A stretch of 64,000 nucleotides of DNA from an uncultured Porphyromonadaceae bacterium (GCA_947567425.1 CANOLV010000015.1:1-64000), one strand, 5' to 3'. Positions 19,872-29,505 are shown, numbered from the stretch's first letter. A program made the numbers and translations. Notes: generated from the sequence alone by a model not told the origin.

Positions 19872-21008
19872 ATGAAGACAATATTAAAACTATTAGCGGG
19901 CCTGCTCATCGGTATTGCCGCCGGCTTTATGATAGGAGCCATTTTCATTGTAGCCTTCACGGACACCACATTATCCGGTTTTATTGCAAATCTAACCACC
20001 GCCGATGCCGCCGGATCTGTAACGGCCGCCATTGTCGGAATGGCATCGTTCCTGGTGTCGCTGGCCATACTTATTCCCGCGCATGAAGCGGGACACCTCG
20101 TCTGCGGACTACTGTCCGGATATAGGTTCGTATCATTCAGGATTCTCAATTTCACTTTTATAAAAATAGACGGCAAGATACACGTCAAGCGTTTTTCAGT
20201 AGCAGGCACCGGCGGACAGTGTCTGCTACTGCCACCTGAACGTCCTTTGAATCAGATTCCAACTGCATGGTACAATGCTGGAGGAGTATTGGCCAATCTG
20301 ATTCTATTATTGGCCGCCGTATGGCCTATGGTTTGTTTGGACCTCAATGCACTAACATTTGAGGCATTGGCTATATTCTGCCTTACAGACGGCATAATAA
20401 TCCTGATGAACGGCATCCCCATGAAGCTCGGCGGAATAGGGAATGATGCCTACAACATGCTGTATCTCCGACACAATCCGCTCAGCAAACAGGCATTGGT
20501 CCTGCAGTTGCGCACAAATGCCCTGATTCAAGACGGGATGCATCCGAAAGATATGCCGGATGACTGGTTTGAATGGAAGACAGACATAGACTATTCAAAT
20601 CCACTCGAAGTATCGATACCATTAATGTATGCCTCCCGCCTCGTCGACGAGATGAGGTGGGAAGAGGCATACACCAAATTTGCTAAACTGTACGGACATA
20701 AAGCCGATATAATACAATTATATGTCAACGAAATCGCCTGCGAATTGGCCTTTTGCGCAATGGTCACCGGGCGAAACGACGAGGCCAAGAGGATTATCGA
20801 CCCCAAACTAAAGAAATATATAGAGACGTACCGCAATGTCATGTCGTCAAAACAACGGATTTTATGTGCGGAAGCCTTGTACATGGATCTCGACCGACAG
20901 AAAGCATACGACATATACAGTTCAATGAAACAATCCAGAGATAAATATCTGCTTAAAGGTGAAGTCGAAAGCGATTTGGACATAATGGAGAGGATTCTGG
21001 ACATATAA
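19872..21008 (+). CDS. M50-like (site-2 protease type) integral membrane protein
   Basis: 378 aa from the ATG at 19872; a GTG at 19863 would add three residues. Four or five hydrophobic helices fill the first about 190 residues. Helix three carries the zinc motif HEAGH within IPAHEAGHLVCG. A later segment NGIPMKLGGIGND could supply the third ligand, but differs from the usual LDG motif. The last about 190 residues are soluble and helical, resembling TPR-like repeats. Probable intramembrane metalloprotease or a non-canonical relative; substrate unknown. Confidence 0.75.
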   Translation: MKTILKLLAGLLIGIAAGFMIGAIFIVAFTDTTLSGFIANLTTADAAGSVTAAIVGMASFLVSLAILIPAHEAGHLVCGLLSGYRFVSFRILNFTFIKIDGKIHVKRFSVAGTGGQCLLLPPERPLNQIPTAWYNAGGVLANLILLLAAVWPMVCLDLNALTFEALAIFCLTDGIIILMNGIPMKLGGIGNDAYNMLYLRHNPLSKQALVLQLRTNALIQDGMHPKDMPDDWFEWKTDIDYSNPLEVSIPLMYASRLVDEMRWEEAYTKFAKLYGHKADIIQLYVNEIACELAFCAMVTGRNDEAKRIIDPKLKKYIETYRNVMSSKQRILCAEALYMDLDRQKAYDIYSSMKQSRDKYLLKGEVESDLDIMERILDI

Positions 21009-21042
21009 GCTCAACGCCTTATTATCATCCTAAACTGTCAAC

Positions 21043-21645
21043 CTACTTCAATTCCCGGCCGTCGTGGAAAGCATTGCCTACCCGCGATCCGAGAGCGATA
21101 TAACCGTTGTGAACCGGGTCAAAAGTAATCAGGTGCATTTTCTCCACATCAGGCTTGCCGTCAGGTGCAAGATATTTCTCATCGCACACTATATTCAGTA
21201 TATCGGCGATGATATAATAGCCGGTCTCCGACTCATATAGTTTCTCCTTGATACGGCATTCCAATGTCATCGGGAAGACATCGAACACCGGTGCATTCAC
21301 ATTATCAGCCTTAACCGACTTCCAACCGGTCTTGGCAATTTTGTCATGGTGCTTCTTTCCGCTGACTATGCCCACATAGTCAGCCGCCACCACCGTTTCT
21401 GCCGTAGCGAAGGCGACAGTAAAGTCCGGGCAACGGTTAAGGTTCTCCGTAGTGGCATGACTGCCCATCGAGATCATAATCTGTGTCATGTCCCATTGTC
21501 CCGCCCATGCGGCATTCATAGCATTGGGCGTACCGTCGGCATCATAAGTGCCGATCATAAGTACAGGCTGTGGAAGAATCCACGCACTTGGTTTGAAATT
21601 TTTCATTGTATATACTGTTTGGTTATTCATAGATGACCTGTTCAA
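21043..21645 (-). CDS. Flavin reductase family protein (FMN-binding split barrel)
   Basis: 200 aa. The split-barrel flavin reductase fold is indicated by ILPQPVLMIGTYDADGTPNAMNAAWAGQ near the N-terminus and by the SMGSHATTENL segment that contacts flavin in this family. Likely binds FMN and transfers electrons from NAD(P)H or acts as a flavoredoxin. The start may be at the internal Met of MKNFKPSAW. A -7 box TATCTTTG lies at 21780-21787 on the minus strand. Confidence 0.88.
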   Translation of the reverse strand: MNRSSMNNQTVYTMKNFKPSAWILPQPVLMIGTYDADGTPNAMNAAWAGQWDMTQIMISMGSHATTENLNRCPDFTVAFATAETVVAADYVGIVSGKKHHDKIAKTGWKSVKADNVNAPVFDVFPMTLECRIKEKLYESETGYYIIADILNIVCDEKYLAPDGKPDVEKMHLITFDPVHNGYIALGSRVGNAFHDGRELK

Positions 21646-21807
21646 TATCAGTCCTCTGCCGCTTTAGACTACAATTTACGTGTCAGGATTGTTCACGGAT
21701 GAATTTGAAAGTCGTACCTTAGGGAATTCAGCCCCGGAAGGAAAGCTATTGATGTATCATTATTGGTTAATTCTCTGTGCAAAGATACAAAAAATCATCT
21801 TTTTATA

Positions 21808-21815
21808 TATCTTTG
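21808..21815 (+). promoter_or_regulatory. Candidate -7 box of the 21899-24038 operon
   Basis: TATCTTTG, 83 nt before the ATG at 21899. Divergent from the minus-strand -7 box at 21780-21787. Confidence 0.5.
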
Positions 21816-21898
21816 CATCAATGGTAAGCGCCCATCCGCTTGATGGCGGTAAACAGACATAACATACTGGCCGTACAAAATCATAAGATAGAGTGAAC

Positions 21899-22885
21899 AT
21901 GAACGGAATTTTTAAGACATCAGACATTGATGAACTTCGCGAGTACCTGTCGGGAAAAACTGACGTGGAAGCATTGCGGGAACAGCTTTATGCCGAATTT
22001 CTGAAATATTCACAATACGCCAACGCTGCAGAATGGAACACCGCCGTAAGAATCTGCGAAGCACTTGCCATCATCGGTTGGGGAGACCATGAGGCGGTGG
22101 AAGCCATCAAAGGGAAGTGGTTCAACGGAAATCCTGAAACATTCTTTATCGACCGTTATGCCAAACCCCGTTATTTAGATGCTGTATGGAGCAGACGCAA
22201 AGACGGATATGCCATCGACTATAGCCTCTCTTTTATTCATGGCAACCCGGAAAATCCATCGGATGCGCCAATCCGTCCTGAAGGTTCTTTCGGCGAACCG
22301 CGGGACATACACCTCAACAATCAGCGCAACTGGATACCTAAAAATCCGATACGCATCATCCGGGGACTAGTGAATTGCTACGAAAACTCAAAGACGGTGA
22401 TCGAAAGCATCGAAAATGAACTTATGCCCGAACTGGAGCAAACGATGCATCCTGAATCATACGGCTCCGCAATCGACACAATAGTGATCAATCTTTCGTT
22501 CAGTTTCTATGACGGGCCCCACTGTAAGACCAATTATATCATAGCCGACGAAGGCCTGAGTCTAAAGCAGGCCGATTTCTACCCGAAGCTTCTTGAGATG
22601 TACTCAGAGGAAGAGATAGACAAAAACGGCTATTATCTGCGAAACCGTTTCACATACAGCCCTTTCCGAAAAGAACGCGGAACGGCACGCATACACATCG
22701 TGTTGGAAAAAGAGTTCAGTCAGATGACAACGCAACACCAAAAGCAACAGTTAAGCGAATATCTAATCCATGCTGTCGAACAAACTGCAAAACGGTTGGA
22801 ACGCAAAATAAGTTACGACTTTACTCTGCTGATCTCAGACTTCAAATCAGCTCTGGCATCATGGTCCAAACATCCCACCGAATAA
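21899..22885 (+). CDS. Hypothetical protein, first gene of a three-gene operon
   Basis: 328 aa from the ATG at 21899 (a GTG at 21893 is possible). No signal peptide or membrane segment, so cytoplasmic. The first about 110 residues are helical and charged; the rest is mixed and includes IDTIVINLSFSFYDGPH. I do not recognise a family. It is followed 16 bp later by a lipoprotein and then a YjbR-like gene, and reads as one transcript with them. Confidence 0.6.
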   Translation: MNGIFKTSDIDELREYLSGKTDVEALREQLYAEFLKYSQYANAAEWNTAVRICEALAIIGWGDHEAVEAIKGKWFNGNPETFFIDRYAKPRYLDAVWSRRKDGYAIDYSLSFIHGNPENPSDAPIRPEGSFGEPRDIHLNNQRNWIPKNPIRIIRGLVNCYENSKTVIESIENELMPELEQTMHPESYGSAIDTIVINLSFSFYDGPHCKTNYIIADEGLSLKQADFYPKLLEMYSEEEIDKNGYYLRNRFTYSPFRKERGTARIHIVLEKEFSQMTTQHQKQQLSEYLIHAVEQTAKRLERKISYDFTLLISDFKSALASWSKHPTE

Positions 22886-22901
22886 CATAAACCTTTGAAA
22901 A

Positions 22902-23681
22902 ATGAAAAAATCAAATTCTCACATCACCAAGCGCCTTAACCTGCCGTTATGCGTATGTATATGCGCCATTATGTTACCGGCTTTATTGGCGGGATGCAGA
23001 TCCGGAGAAAAGTACTCCATCTACCAATACGATAACGGCGACGATTATATCTGCGAAGGATTACGCCGGATAATTGACGATGACGGGATGATCGGGTTCG
23101 CCGACAGTCTCGGCAATGTTGTAATTGCCCCGCAGTTTGCCTTCGCTTTCCCATTCCGCGGAGGATATGCCAAAGTAACAGACGCAGGGCATTCAGAAGC
23201 TGTCGACAAAAGAGGTGAATATCATCGTTGGGTCAGCGATTCATGGTATTATATAGACAAGACGGGAACTGCCCGGCTCAAACTCCATAGCCACTCTACC
23301 AATGACAAATTCACCATGACCATCGGAAATCCCGGCGACCTGAAAATACCCATAGATTCACTCGTACTGAATCTTAAAAACAATTCCGACGAGGAAGCCG
23401 TCTATGGCGACTGGTTCATAATACAGCAGAAAGACAACAAAGGAAATTGGAAGGAAGTCCCATTTGATGAAAAATACCGCGACAAAGATGGGTGCATAAA
23501 CATCATATACAATGCGGTAGCCTATATTCTTGAGCCGCACTCACACGGAAATAAGGTCGAACGTCCCTGGATGTACGGCCAAAACATCAACAAGGGCACA
23601 TATCGCATAGTAAAGGACTTTTGGATCGGTAAATATACCGGACAACAGGACACCGCTTATGTCGAATTTGAAATACTCTGA
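22902..23681 (+). CDS. Lipoprotein with WG-repeat-like and Ig-like regions
   Basis: 259 aa. The signal peptide ends in lipobox LLAGC (Cys at about 32). Residues about 55-125 resemble WG repeats (MIGFADSLGNVVIAPQF; SWYYIDKTGTA). The C-terminal half (about 140-259) resembles an extracellular Ig-like domain, with TMTIGNPGDLKIPIDSLVLNL-type strands followed by a G-T-Y-R ending. Role unknown; it sits in the outer membrane or periplasm. The next gene begins 6 bp downstream. Confidence 0.65.
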   Translation: MKKSNSHITKRLNLPLCVCICAIMLPALLAGCRSGEKYSIYQYDNGDDYICEGLRRIIDDDGMIGFADSLGNVVIAPQFAFAFPFRGGYAKVTDAGHSEAVDKRGEYHRWVSDSWYYIDKTGTARLKLHSHSTNDKFTMTIGNPGDLKIPIDSLVLNLKNNSDEEAVYGDWFIIQQKDNKGNWKEVPFDEKYRDKDGCINIIYNAVAYILEPHSHGNKVERPWMYGQNINKGTYRIVKDFWIGKYTGQQDTAYVEFEIL

Positions 23682-23687
23682 CAACAA

Positions 23688-24038
23688 ATGAACATAGAAG
23701 ACCTCAGATTATATTGCCTCTCATTCGAGGGGGTCACCGAAAAGACTCCGTTCGGTAAATTTGCTTCAAGATTTGATTCGGTCCTCGTATTTTATGTATG
23801 CGGCCACATGTTCTGTATGTTTGACATGGACAGTTTCGACGGCGTTACAGTCAAAGGCCACCCGGACAGAATTGCAGAATTGCTTGAAACTCGCTCGTCA
23901 TGTCTGTCACACAGAAACATGAGCAGGAAATATTGGATTCAACTAAACGCAAACGGAGACATCTCCGATCACGAAATCCTCGAAATGACCAGACAATCCT
24001 ACGAAATCGTCAAAGCCAAATACTCCACGAAGAAATAA
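23688..24038 (+). CDS. MmcQ/YjbR family protein
   Basis: 116 aa, the family's usual size. The N-terminus (YCLSFEGVTEKTPFG) and the C-terminal KYWIQLNANGDISDHEI stretch are typical of YjbR/CyaY-like DNA-binding proteins. It is last in the operon; the minus-strand UvrA-like gene ends 8 bp beyond it. Confidence 0.88.
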   Translation: MNIEDLRLYCLSFEGVTEKTPFGKFASRFDSVLVFYVCGHMFCMFDMDSFDGVTVKGHPDRIAELLETRSSCLSHRNMSRKYWIQLNANGDISDHEILEMTRQSYEIVKAKYSTKK

Positions 24039-24046
24039 AAGCGCCA

Positions 24047-26539
24047 TCAGATAAATCGCCCGGTGACACTCTCCTTGCATGATTTTATGTCATCGGGAGT
24101 ACCGGCCACAACGACACGTCCACCCGCGCCGCCACCTCCAGGACCCATATCTATTATATAGTCGGCGCTGCGGATCACATCAAGATCATGCTCAATGACG
24201 ATGACAGTGGCTCCGGACTCAATCAACCTACGGAACACCTCAAGCAGCTTCCTTACATCAAGCGGATGAAGCCCGATGGTCGGTTCGTCAAAGACAAACA
24301 CCGAATTGGTCTGTTCGCGTCCCATCTCCGACGCCAGCTTCAATCTCTGCGCCTCGCCTCCGGATAGACTTGGTGTGGCTTCCCCAAGCGTCAGATAGCC
24401 GAGTCCGATGGAATCAAGAGTACGGATACGCGCCTCCACATTTTTTAAATCGGCACACATCACCATTGCCTTGCTGATGTCGGCCTCCATCACTTCTGGA
24501 AGAGAAAACGAATAGCCGCTTTTGCTATGACAATGAATCAAAGATGCCTCACGCGAATATCTTGACCCATGACACTCCGGACATGGTATATCGACATCCG
24601 GCAGAAACTGCACATCAAGGCTGACACTGCCGGTACCGTCGCACACGGGGCAACGAAGCCGACCGGTGTTGTACGAAAAATCTCCGGCCTTATATCCATG
24701 GGCCTTAGCCTCTTCTGTGCGGGCGAATATCTTCCGCAGTTCATCATGGACATTGGCATAAGTAGCTACAGTCGAACGCACATTAGCCCCTATAGGTGTG
24801 GAGTCAATCAGTTTGACATGCTCAATACCCGGAGCACTTATACTTTTCACGTGAGCCGGCAGTGGCTTGCCGGCGAGTTCCGCCTCAAGCGCAGGCACAA
24901 GGCTTTCGAGTATGAGTGTGGTCTTGCCGGAGCCTGAGACTCCGGTCACAACCGTCAGACGCCCTTTCGGTATGAATACGTCCAATGCTTTAACAGTGTG
25001 GACAGCATCGGTAGAGAGCGCGATGCGTCCGAGCGCGAATAATTCGTCAGCAGCGACTTTGGGGATTATCGAGGGCAATACCTCGCCAGACAGAAACGGC
25101 CCGATAAGCGAAGCCTTGTCCTGTTCAATCCCGGAGACAGTTCCCTGAGCCACGACACGTCCTCCGTCGGTACCCGCTCCCGGACCCATCTCCACGATCC
25201 AGTCGGCATGTTCAAGAATCTGAGTGTCATGGTCGACTAGCAACACGGAATTACCATCGGCAATAAGATCGTCCATGACACCCGTCAGACCCTGGATGTT
25301 TGCCGGATGTAGCCCGATCGAGGGTTCATCAAGCACATAAAGCACTCCGGTGGTACGGTTGCGGACGGCCCGTGCAAGCTGCATGCGCTGCCGCTCTCCT
25401 GTAGACAAAGTCGATGCGGCTCTGTCAAGGCTCAGATAATCAAGTCCGAGATCCACGAGACGCCGCGATATCGACAAAAATGACTCACAGATATTCGTTG
25501 CCATCGGACGCATCTCTTCAGGCAGTGTGTCCGGGACATGCCGTACCCATGAAATACATTGTCCTAATGTCATTTCGCAGGCTTTGTCAAGTCCGATGCT
25601 GTCTATCCTCGGTGCACGCGCCGCATCTGAAAGGCGCGTGCCACGGCATTCCGGGCACACGTCGCTGCGCAGGAACCGCTCTACCCGCTTCATTCCCTTC
25701 TCGTCGGTCACTTTGCCCAGCGCATTCTCCACGGTCCGCACTGCATTATAGTATGTAAAGTCGAGTTCCGTAGCCTGATCGGAACTCTTAGGCCGATAAA
25801 GTATATGCTTTTTCTCCGGAGGTCCGTTGAACACTATGTCGCGTTCTTTAGGCGTCAACTGATCGAACGGCACATCGGTTCTAACTCCCATCTCCCTGCA
25901 TACATCCGTCATAAGCGACCACATCAATGAATTCCAGGGAGCCACGGCGCCCTCGTCAATCGTCTTCGTCCGGTCAGGAACAAGCGTGGACATGTCGACA
26001 GTCATCACAGTACCCGTGCCTCCGCATCGTTTACATGCTCCCGTACTGTTAAACGACAAATCCTCTGCCGACGGACCATAAAAGTGTTCGCCGCATTTGT
26101 CGCATATAAGCTCCTTTTCAGCCGCAACATCAAGTGACGGCTCATGGTAATGACCGCACCGCGGACAGCGGTGGGATGCAAGTCTGGAAAACATCAGCCT
26201 TAGGCTGTTGAGCAGTTCCGTGCCGGTGCCGAACGTGCTTCTTATTCCCGGGACACCCGGACGCTGATGCAAAGCTATCGCAGCCGGTACATAAAGCACT
26301 TCATCGACATTGGCTTTCGGAGCCTGAGTCATCCGTCGGCGCGTATACGTCGACAGCGCTTCAAGATACCTGCGGGAACCTTCAGCGTAAAGCACGCCGA
26401 GAGCCAACGAGGACTTTCCGGAACCTGACACCCCGGCCACACCGACTATGCGGTTCAAAGGTATATCCACATTTACGTTTTTCAGATTGTGAACACGCGC
26501 ACCGACAATCTTAATAGCCTCCGGTCTGTTTTTAGACAT
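24047..26539 (-). CDS. UvrA-like ABC ATPase (UvrA2/DrrC type)
   Basis: 830 aa, shorter than canonical UvrA (about 940). Both ATPase halves look intact: Walker A GVSGSGKSSLA near residue 35 and GVSGSGKTTLI near 540; signatures STGERQRMQLA and LSGGEAQRLKLA; Walker B with LDEPSIGLH and FDEPTIGLH. Zinc-finger Cys pairs are present (CPRCGH...CDKCG; CPVCDG...CPECHG). The short length fits the UvrA2 class, linked to drug resistance or accessory repair rather than core excision. It is the second gene of an operon, 2 bp after an HxlR regulator. Confidence 0.88.
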   Translation of the reverse strand: MSKNRPEAIKIVGARVHNLKNVNVDIPLNRIVGVAGVSGSGKSSLALGVLYAEGSRRYLEALSTYTRRRMTQAPKANVDEVLYVPAAIALHQRPGVPGIRSTFGTGTELLNSLRLMFSRLASHRCPRCGHYHEPSLDVAAEKELICDKCGEHFYGPSAEDLSFNSTGACKRCGGTGTVMTVDMSTLVPDRTKTIDEGAVAPWNSLMWSLMTDVCREMGVRTDVPFDQLTPKERDIVFNGPPEKKHILYRPKSSDQATELDFTYYNAVRTVENALGKVTDEKGMKRVERFLRSDVCPECRGTRLSDAARAPRIDSIGLDKACEMTLGQCISWVRHVPDTLPEEMRPMATNICESFLSISRRLVDLGLDYLSLDRAASTLSTGERQRMQLARAVRNRTTGVLYVLDEPSIGLHPANIQGLTGVMDDLIADGNSVLLVDHDTQILEHADWIVEMGPGAGTDGGRVVAQGTVSGIEQDKASLIGPFLSGEVLPSIIPKVAADELFALGRIALSTDAVHTVKALDVFIPKGRLTVVTGVSGSGKTTLILESLVPALEAELAGKPLPAHVKSISAPGIEHVKLIDSTPIGANVRSTVATYANVHDELRKIFARTEEAKAHGYKAGDFSYNTGRLRCPVCDGTGSVSLDVQFLPDVDIPCPECHGSRYSREASLIHCHSKSGYSFSLPEVMEADISKAMVMCADLKNVEARIRTLDSIGLGYLTLGEATPSLSGGEAQRLKLASEMGREQTNSVFVFDEPTIGLHPLDVRKLLEVFRRLIESGATVIVIEHDLDVIRSADYIIDMGPGGGGAGGRVVVAGTPDDIKSCKESVTGRFI

Positions 26540-26541
26540 AT

Positions 26542-26928
26542 CTACCTTTTATTTGATTTTCTGTTGGATTCAATTTCTTTATAGTGGGCCACGGTCCAGG
26601 CAATCATATCCTTTATGACCACCATCAGACTTTGACCAAGCTCCGAGAGCGAGTATTCCACCTTAGGCGGAATCTCCGCATACATCTTACGAATAACGTA
26701 ACCGTCGATCTCAAGGTTTTTAAGCGTTTCGGTCAGGACCTTGGGAGAGAGATCAGGGATGGCTTTACTTATGGCGTTGAAGCGCGTCGCGCCGTTCTCG
26801 GCAAGAACACAAAGGACAAGCATCTGCCACTTACCCGAAAATCGGGATATTACATTCCTGACGGGACATTCGTCTATACAAGTGAATTTTTTTAAACTTT
26901 CCGGCAATTCCAAAGCTTTCATAATCAA
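26542..26928 (-). CDS. HxlR family transcriptional regulator
   Basis: 128 aa winged-helix regulator. The HxlR signature is present: CPVRNVISRFSGKWQMLVL at about 21-39, then ISKAIPDLSPKVLTETL and PPKVEYSLSELGQSL. The N-terminal Cys in ECPVRN could serve as a redox sensor, as in some HxlR/HypR members. It is first in an operon with the UvrA2-like gene and divergent from a cupin gene; the palindrome at 26954-26967 is its likely operator. Confidence 0.92.
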   Translation of the reverse strand: MIMKALELPESLKKFTCIDECPVRNVISRFSGKWQMLVLCVLAENGATRFNAISKAIPDLSPKVLTETLKNLEIDGYVIRKMYAEIPPKVEYSLSELGQSLMVVIKDMIAWTVAHYKEIESNRKSNKR

Positions 26929-26953
26929 TAATAGTTACGTCAAAGTAAGTGCC

Positions 26954-26967
26954 TTACATTCTTGTAA
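26954..26967. promoter_or_regulatory. Palindromic operator candidate between HxlR and cupin genes
   Basis: TTACA-N4-TGTAA inverted repeat in the 137 bp divergent interval. It lies just upstream of the cupin -33 box and close to the HxlR promoter, a position that suits repression of both. Confidence 0.45.
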
Positions 26968-26970
26968 CGT

Positions 26971-27002
26971 CTTGTCTGGGACATCTGTTTTTAATATCTT
27001 TG
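26971..27002 (+). promoter_or_regulatory. Promoter of the cupin gene
   Basis: -33 CTTG (26971-26974), 20 bp spacer, -7 TATCTTTG (26995-27002); 63 nt before the start at 27066. Confidence 0.6.
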
Positions 27003-27065
27003 CACTATCAAAACGAAAGCGACTTACTGCTGTAAAGGTAGTGAATAATTCCAAATACTTAAAAT

Positions 27066-27476
27066 ATGAGCGAAGTAAAAGTTTTAGACAAAGGAGAAAA
27101 ATTTTCCCATGCCTCAGTCGGGCCACTGCATGGTTTCGAAGGCAAGCAGTTTTTAAAAGATGCCACAGAAGCAACCTCTTGTGAAATTTCCTTCGGCACT
27201 CTTCCCTCCGGAGCATCCGTGCCTTTCTTCCACAGTCACAAAGAGAATGAGGAGAACTACATCATTCTTACCGGAAAGGGCAAATTTCAGATAAACGACG
27301 AAGTTTTTGACGTAGCTGAAGGCTCCGTAATACGCGTGGCCACAAACTGCGACCGCAATATCAAATGCACCTCTGCCGAACCGATGACCTACATCTGCAT
27401 TCAGGCAAAGGAAGGTTCAATCGGAGGCTACACAATGACAGATGCCGAGATTAACGAACGTGAGAATCTACTGTAA
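27066..27476 (+). CDS. Single-domain cupin protein
   Basis: 136 aa beta-barrel. Cupin motif 1 is seen in PFFHSHKENEENYIILTGKG (His, His, Glu) and motif 2 in DVAEGSVIRVATNCDR, where the usual His is replaced. Metal binding may be weakened. Small cupins next to HxlR genes are often sensors or enzymes for small quinone or aldehyde ligands; the ligand here is unknown. Confidence 0.88.
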   Translation: MSEVKVLDKGEKFSHASVGPLHGFEGKQFLKDATEATSCEISFGTLPSGASVPFFHSHKENEENYIILTGKGKFQINDEVFDVAEGSVIRVATNCDRNIKCTSAEPMTYICIQAKEGSIGGYTMTDAEINERENLL

Positions 27477-27570
27477 TACAATCCATTGAAATACAGGCTC
27501 ATCGCCACCGCAACAGATGTTGCGATGGCGATTGCCGGAAATGGACGGCAACGCCTGCTTGACTATTGAC

Positions 27571-28035
27571 ATGCTGAAAATAGAAGAATATTCCGGTGAC
27601 ATAAAACCCATCATGCCATTACTCCTGCTTGGAGATGAATCGTATGAAATGATCAGCCGCTACATACATGCCGGCCGAATTTTTGCAGGCTATGTCGACA
27701 ACGAGGCCACAGCGGTATGCGTGGTCATAGAGGACTCCGACAATTGGATCGAAATCAAAAATCTCGCAGTAGCCACAAAGATGCAGCGGCAAGGCATCGG
27801 ACGCGCCATGCTGGCTTATGCCGAATCTAAATACCCCGGCAAAAGTTTCCGTCTCGGCACCGGAGAAACCCCGTCGACATTACGGTTCTATGAATCATGT
27901 GGCTACAAGTACTCCCACCGGATAGCCGACTTCTTCATTGACAACTACGAACACCCGATAATCGAGGAAGGCGTCAGGCTTAAAGACATGCTGTATTTAG
28001 TGAAAGACAACACTTCGGCAGACGACCGGCTATAA
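27571..28035 (+). CDS. GNAT family N-acetyltransferase
   Basis: 154 aa from the ATG at 27571; the in-frame ATG at 27541 would add ten residues with no homology-like character. The GNAT core is visible: acetyl-CoA loop MQRQGIGRAML at about 75, then the FYESCGYKYSHR motif typical of the C-terminal strand. Acceptor substrate unknown. It follows the cupin gene by 94 bp and may share its transcript. Confidence 0.88.
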   Translation: MLKIEEYSGDIKPIMPLLLLGDESYEMISRYIHAGRIFAGYVDNEATAVCVVIEDSDNWIEIKNLAVATKMQRQGIGRAMLAYAESKYPGKSFRLGTGETPSTLRFYESCGYKYSHRIADFFIDNYEHPIIEEGVRLKDMLYLVKDNTSADDRL

Positions 28036-28047
28036 TGTCCGGCACAT

Positions 28048-29391
28048 CTACCTGCGGGCAAAAAGATAAGCCAATACAATAACCGTCAGAGTCATCAGCT
28101 CAGCCACCGGTATTGCAAGCCAAAGTCCGGAAACCCCAACAGCATAAGGCAAGAAGATGAATCCGGGAGCCATGAACACTATGCCCCGAAGCATCATATA
28201 AATGATTGAGCGCACAGCCCGTTCGCAACTTTGATAATAGCCGATAAAAGTAATATTGAGGGCAAACGGCAGTGCACAAAGCCCGAGCAATGGCAAACCG
28301 GCTTTGGCAATGTCGTAGGCATGCTCCGACGAATCAAGAAATATCCCGGCCAACAGTCCGGAACCAGACCACATTCCAAAGGAAATAATCATTCCGCTGA
28401 CTACGGCAGTAAAGAGCGCAATGTTAAGAGCCTGTCTGACTCGATCCATCCGTCCCGCACCATAGTTGTAGCTTATTATCGGTTGCGACGACTGCGCCAC
28501 GGCATTGCTTATGGAGAATATGAGCGGGAAAAGATAGCACCCTACACTGTATGCGGCCACCCCTGCCTCGCCGAGATAAGACATAAACATATAATTGCCG
28601 ACAACCATCGTCGCCCCTATCGCCACCTCTGCTATGAATGTAGCCATTCCTACCTTTGCCATATATCCGACATTGCGCAACGACAGCATCAGAGATTTCA
28701 CAGAAAGACGCAGACGGTAGAATTTCAGCTTATCTGAAAAGAATAAGAAATATGCCACAACCATGATCCCGGCCACAATACAAGAAATAGACGTTGCCAT
28801 GGAAGCACCCCTTATACCCATTCCGAGCGGAAACACCATATACCAGTCAAGGAATATATTCAGCACGGCGGCGACTATCTGCACACTCATGGCATAACGT
28901 GGCGAACCGTCAAGGCGTATAAGCATCATTCCGGCGCACTGCAGGTAAAAGAAAACAAGTCCGGGCAGAAGCCAAAGCAGATAATCAGACGCAAGCCCTT
29001 CAAGAGCCGGACTGCAACCAAGCATATAAAGCACCTGCCGCGTGAACAGCAGCGACACAAGAATCACGACACCGAATATCACCGCACCGGCTATGTATGC
29101 CTGAGTCATTATGATTCTCGCCGCTTTGACATTATTTTCGGCAAGACGGATACCGCCAATAACCGAAGCTCCAATTCCGAACATCAACCCCAATCCGGCA
29201 CATATCAGGAACAGCGGAGCTACGATGTTAATAGCGGCAAGGGCATTACTGCCGACTCCATGACCGACGAACATTCCATCGCAGATATTAAGCGCGGAAT
29301 TGAACGCCATCCCGATCAGTGTAGGGAAAAACATGGCACGGAAGAGTTGCCCTATTTTCCCGTTTCCAAAGTCAAGTTTATCTCTTTCCAT
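28048..29391 (-). CDS. MATE family multidrug efflux transporter
   Basis: 447 aa inner-membrane protein with 12 predicted helices in two six-helix halves. The N-terminal GKIGQLFRAMFFPTLIGM and the loop SQPIISYNYGAGR are typical of MATE proteins. Expected to export cationic compounds using Na+ or H+ gradients. A minus-strand -7 box TAACTTTG lies at 29435-29442. Divergent from an AraC regulator that may control it. Confidence 0.93.
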   Translation of the reverse strand: MERDKLDFGNGKIGQLFRAMFFPTLIGMAFNSALNICDGMFVGHGVGSNALAAINIVAPLFLICAGLGLMFGIGASVIGGIRLAENNVKAARIIMTQAYIAGAVIFGVVILVSLLFTRQVLYMLGCSPALEGLASDYLLWLLPGLVFFYLQCAGMMLIRLDGSPRYAMSVQIVAAVLNIFLDWYMVFPLGMGIRGASMATSISCIVAGIMVVAYFLFFSDKLKFYRLRLSVKSLMLSLRNVGYMAKVGMATFIAEVAIGATMVVGNYMFMSYLGEAGVAAYSVGCYLFPLIFSISNAVAQSSQPIISYNYGAGRMDRVRQALNIALFTAVVSGMIISFGMWSGSGLLAGIFLDSSEHAYDIAKAGLPLLGLCALPFALNITFIGYYQSCERAVRSIIYMMLRGIVFMAPGFIFLPYAVGVSGLWLAIPVAELMTLTVIVLAYLFARR

Positions 29392-29434
29392 ATATTAGAG
29401 TAAAATAAGTTATGCCATTGTCTAAATGCGGGTA

Positions 29435-29442
29435 CAAAGTTA
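29435..29442 (-). promoter_or_regulatory. -7 box of the MATE gene
   Basis: TAACTTTG on the minus strand, 43 nt before the start codon at 29391; no clear -33 box. Confidence 0.5.
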
Positions 29443-29505
29443 CAGAAAACATTAGTATTATACATGGTGTAAATCACCACAATCCGGGTACTTTTTATAA
29501 CTTCG

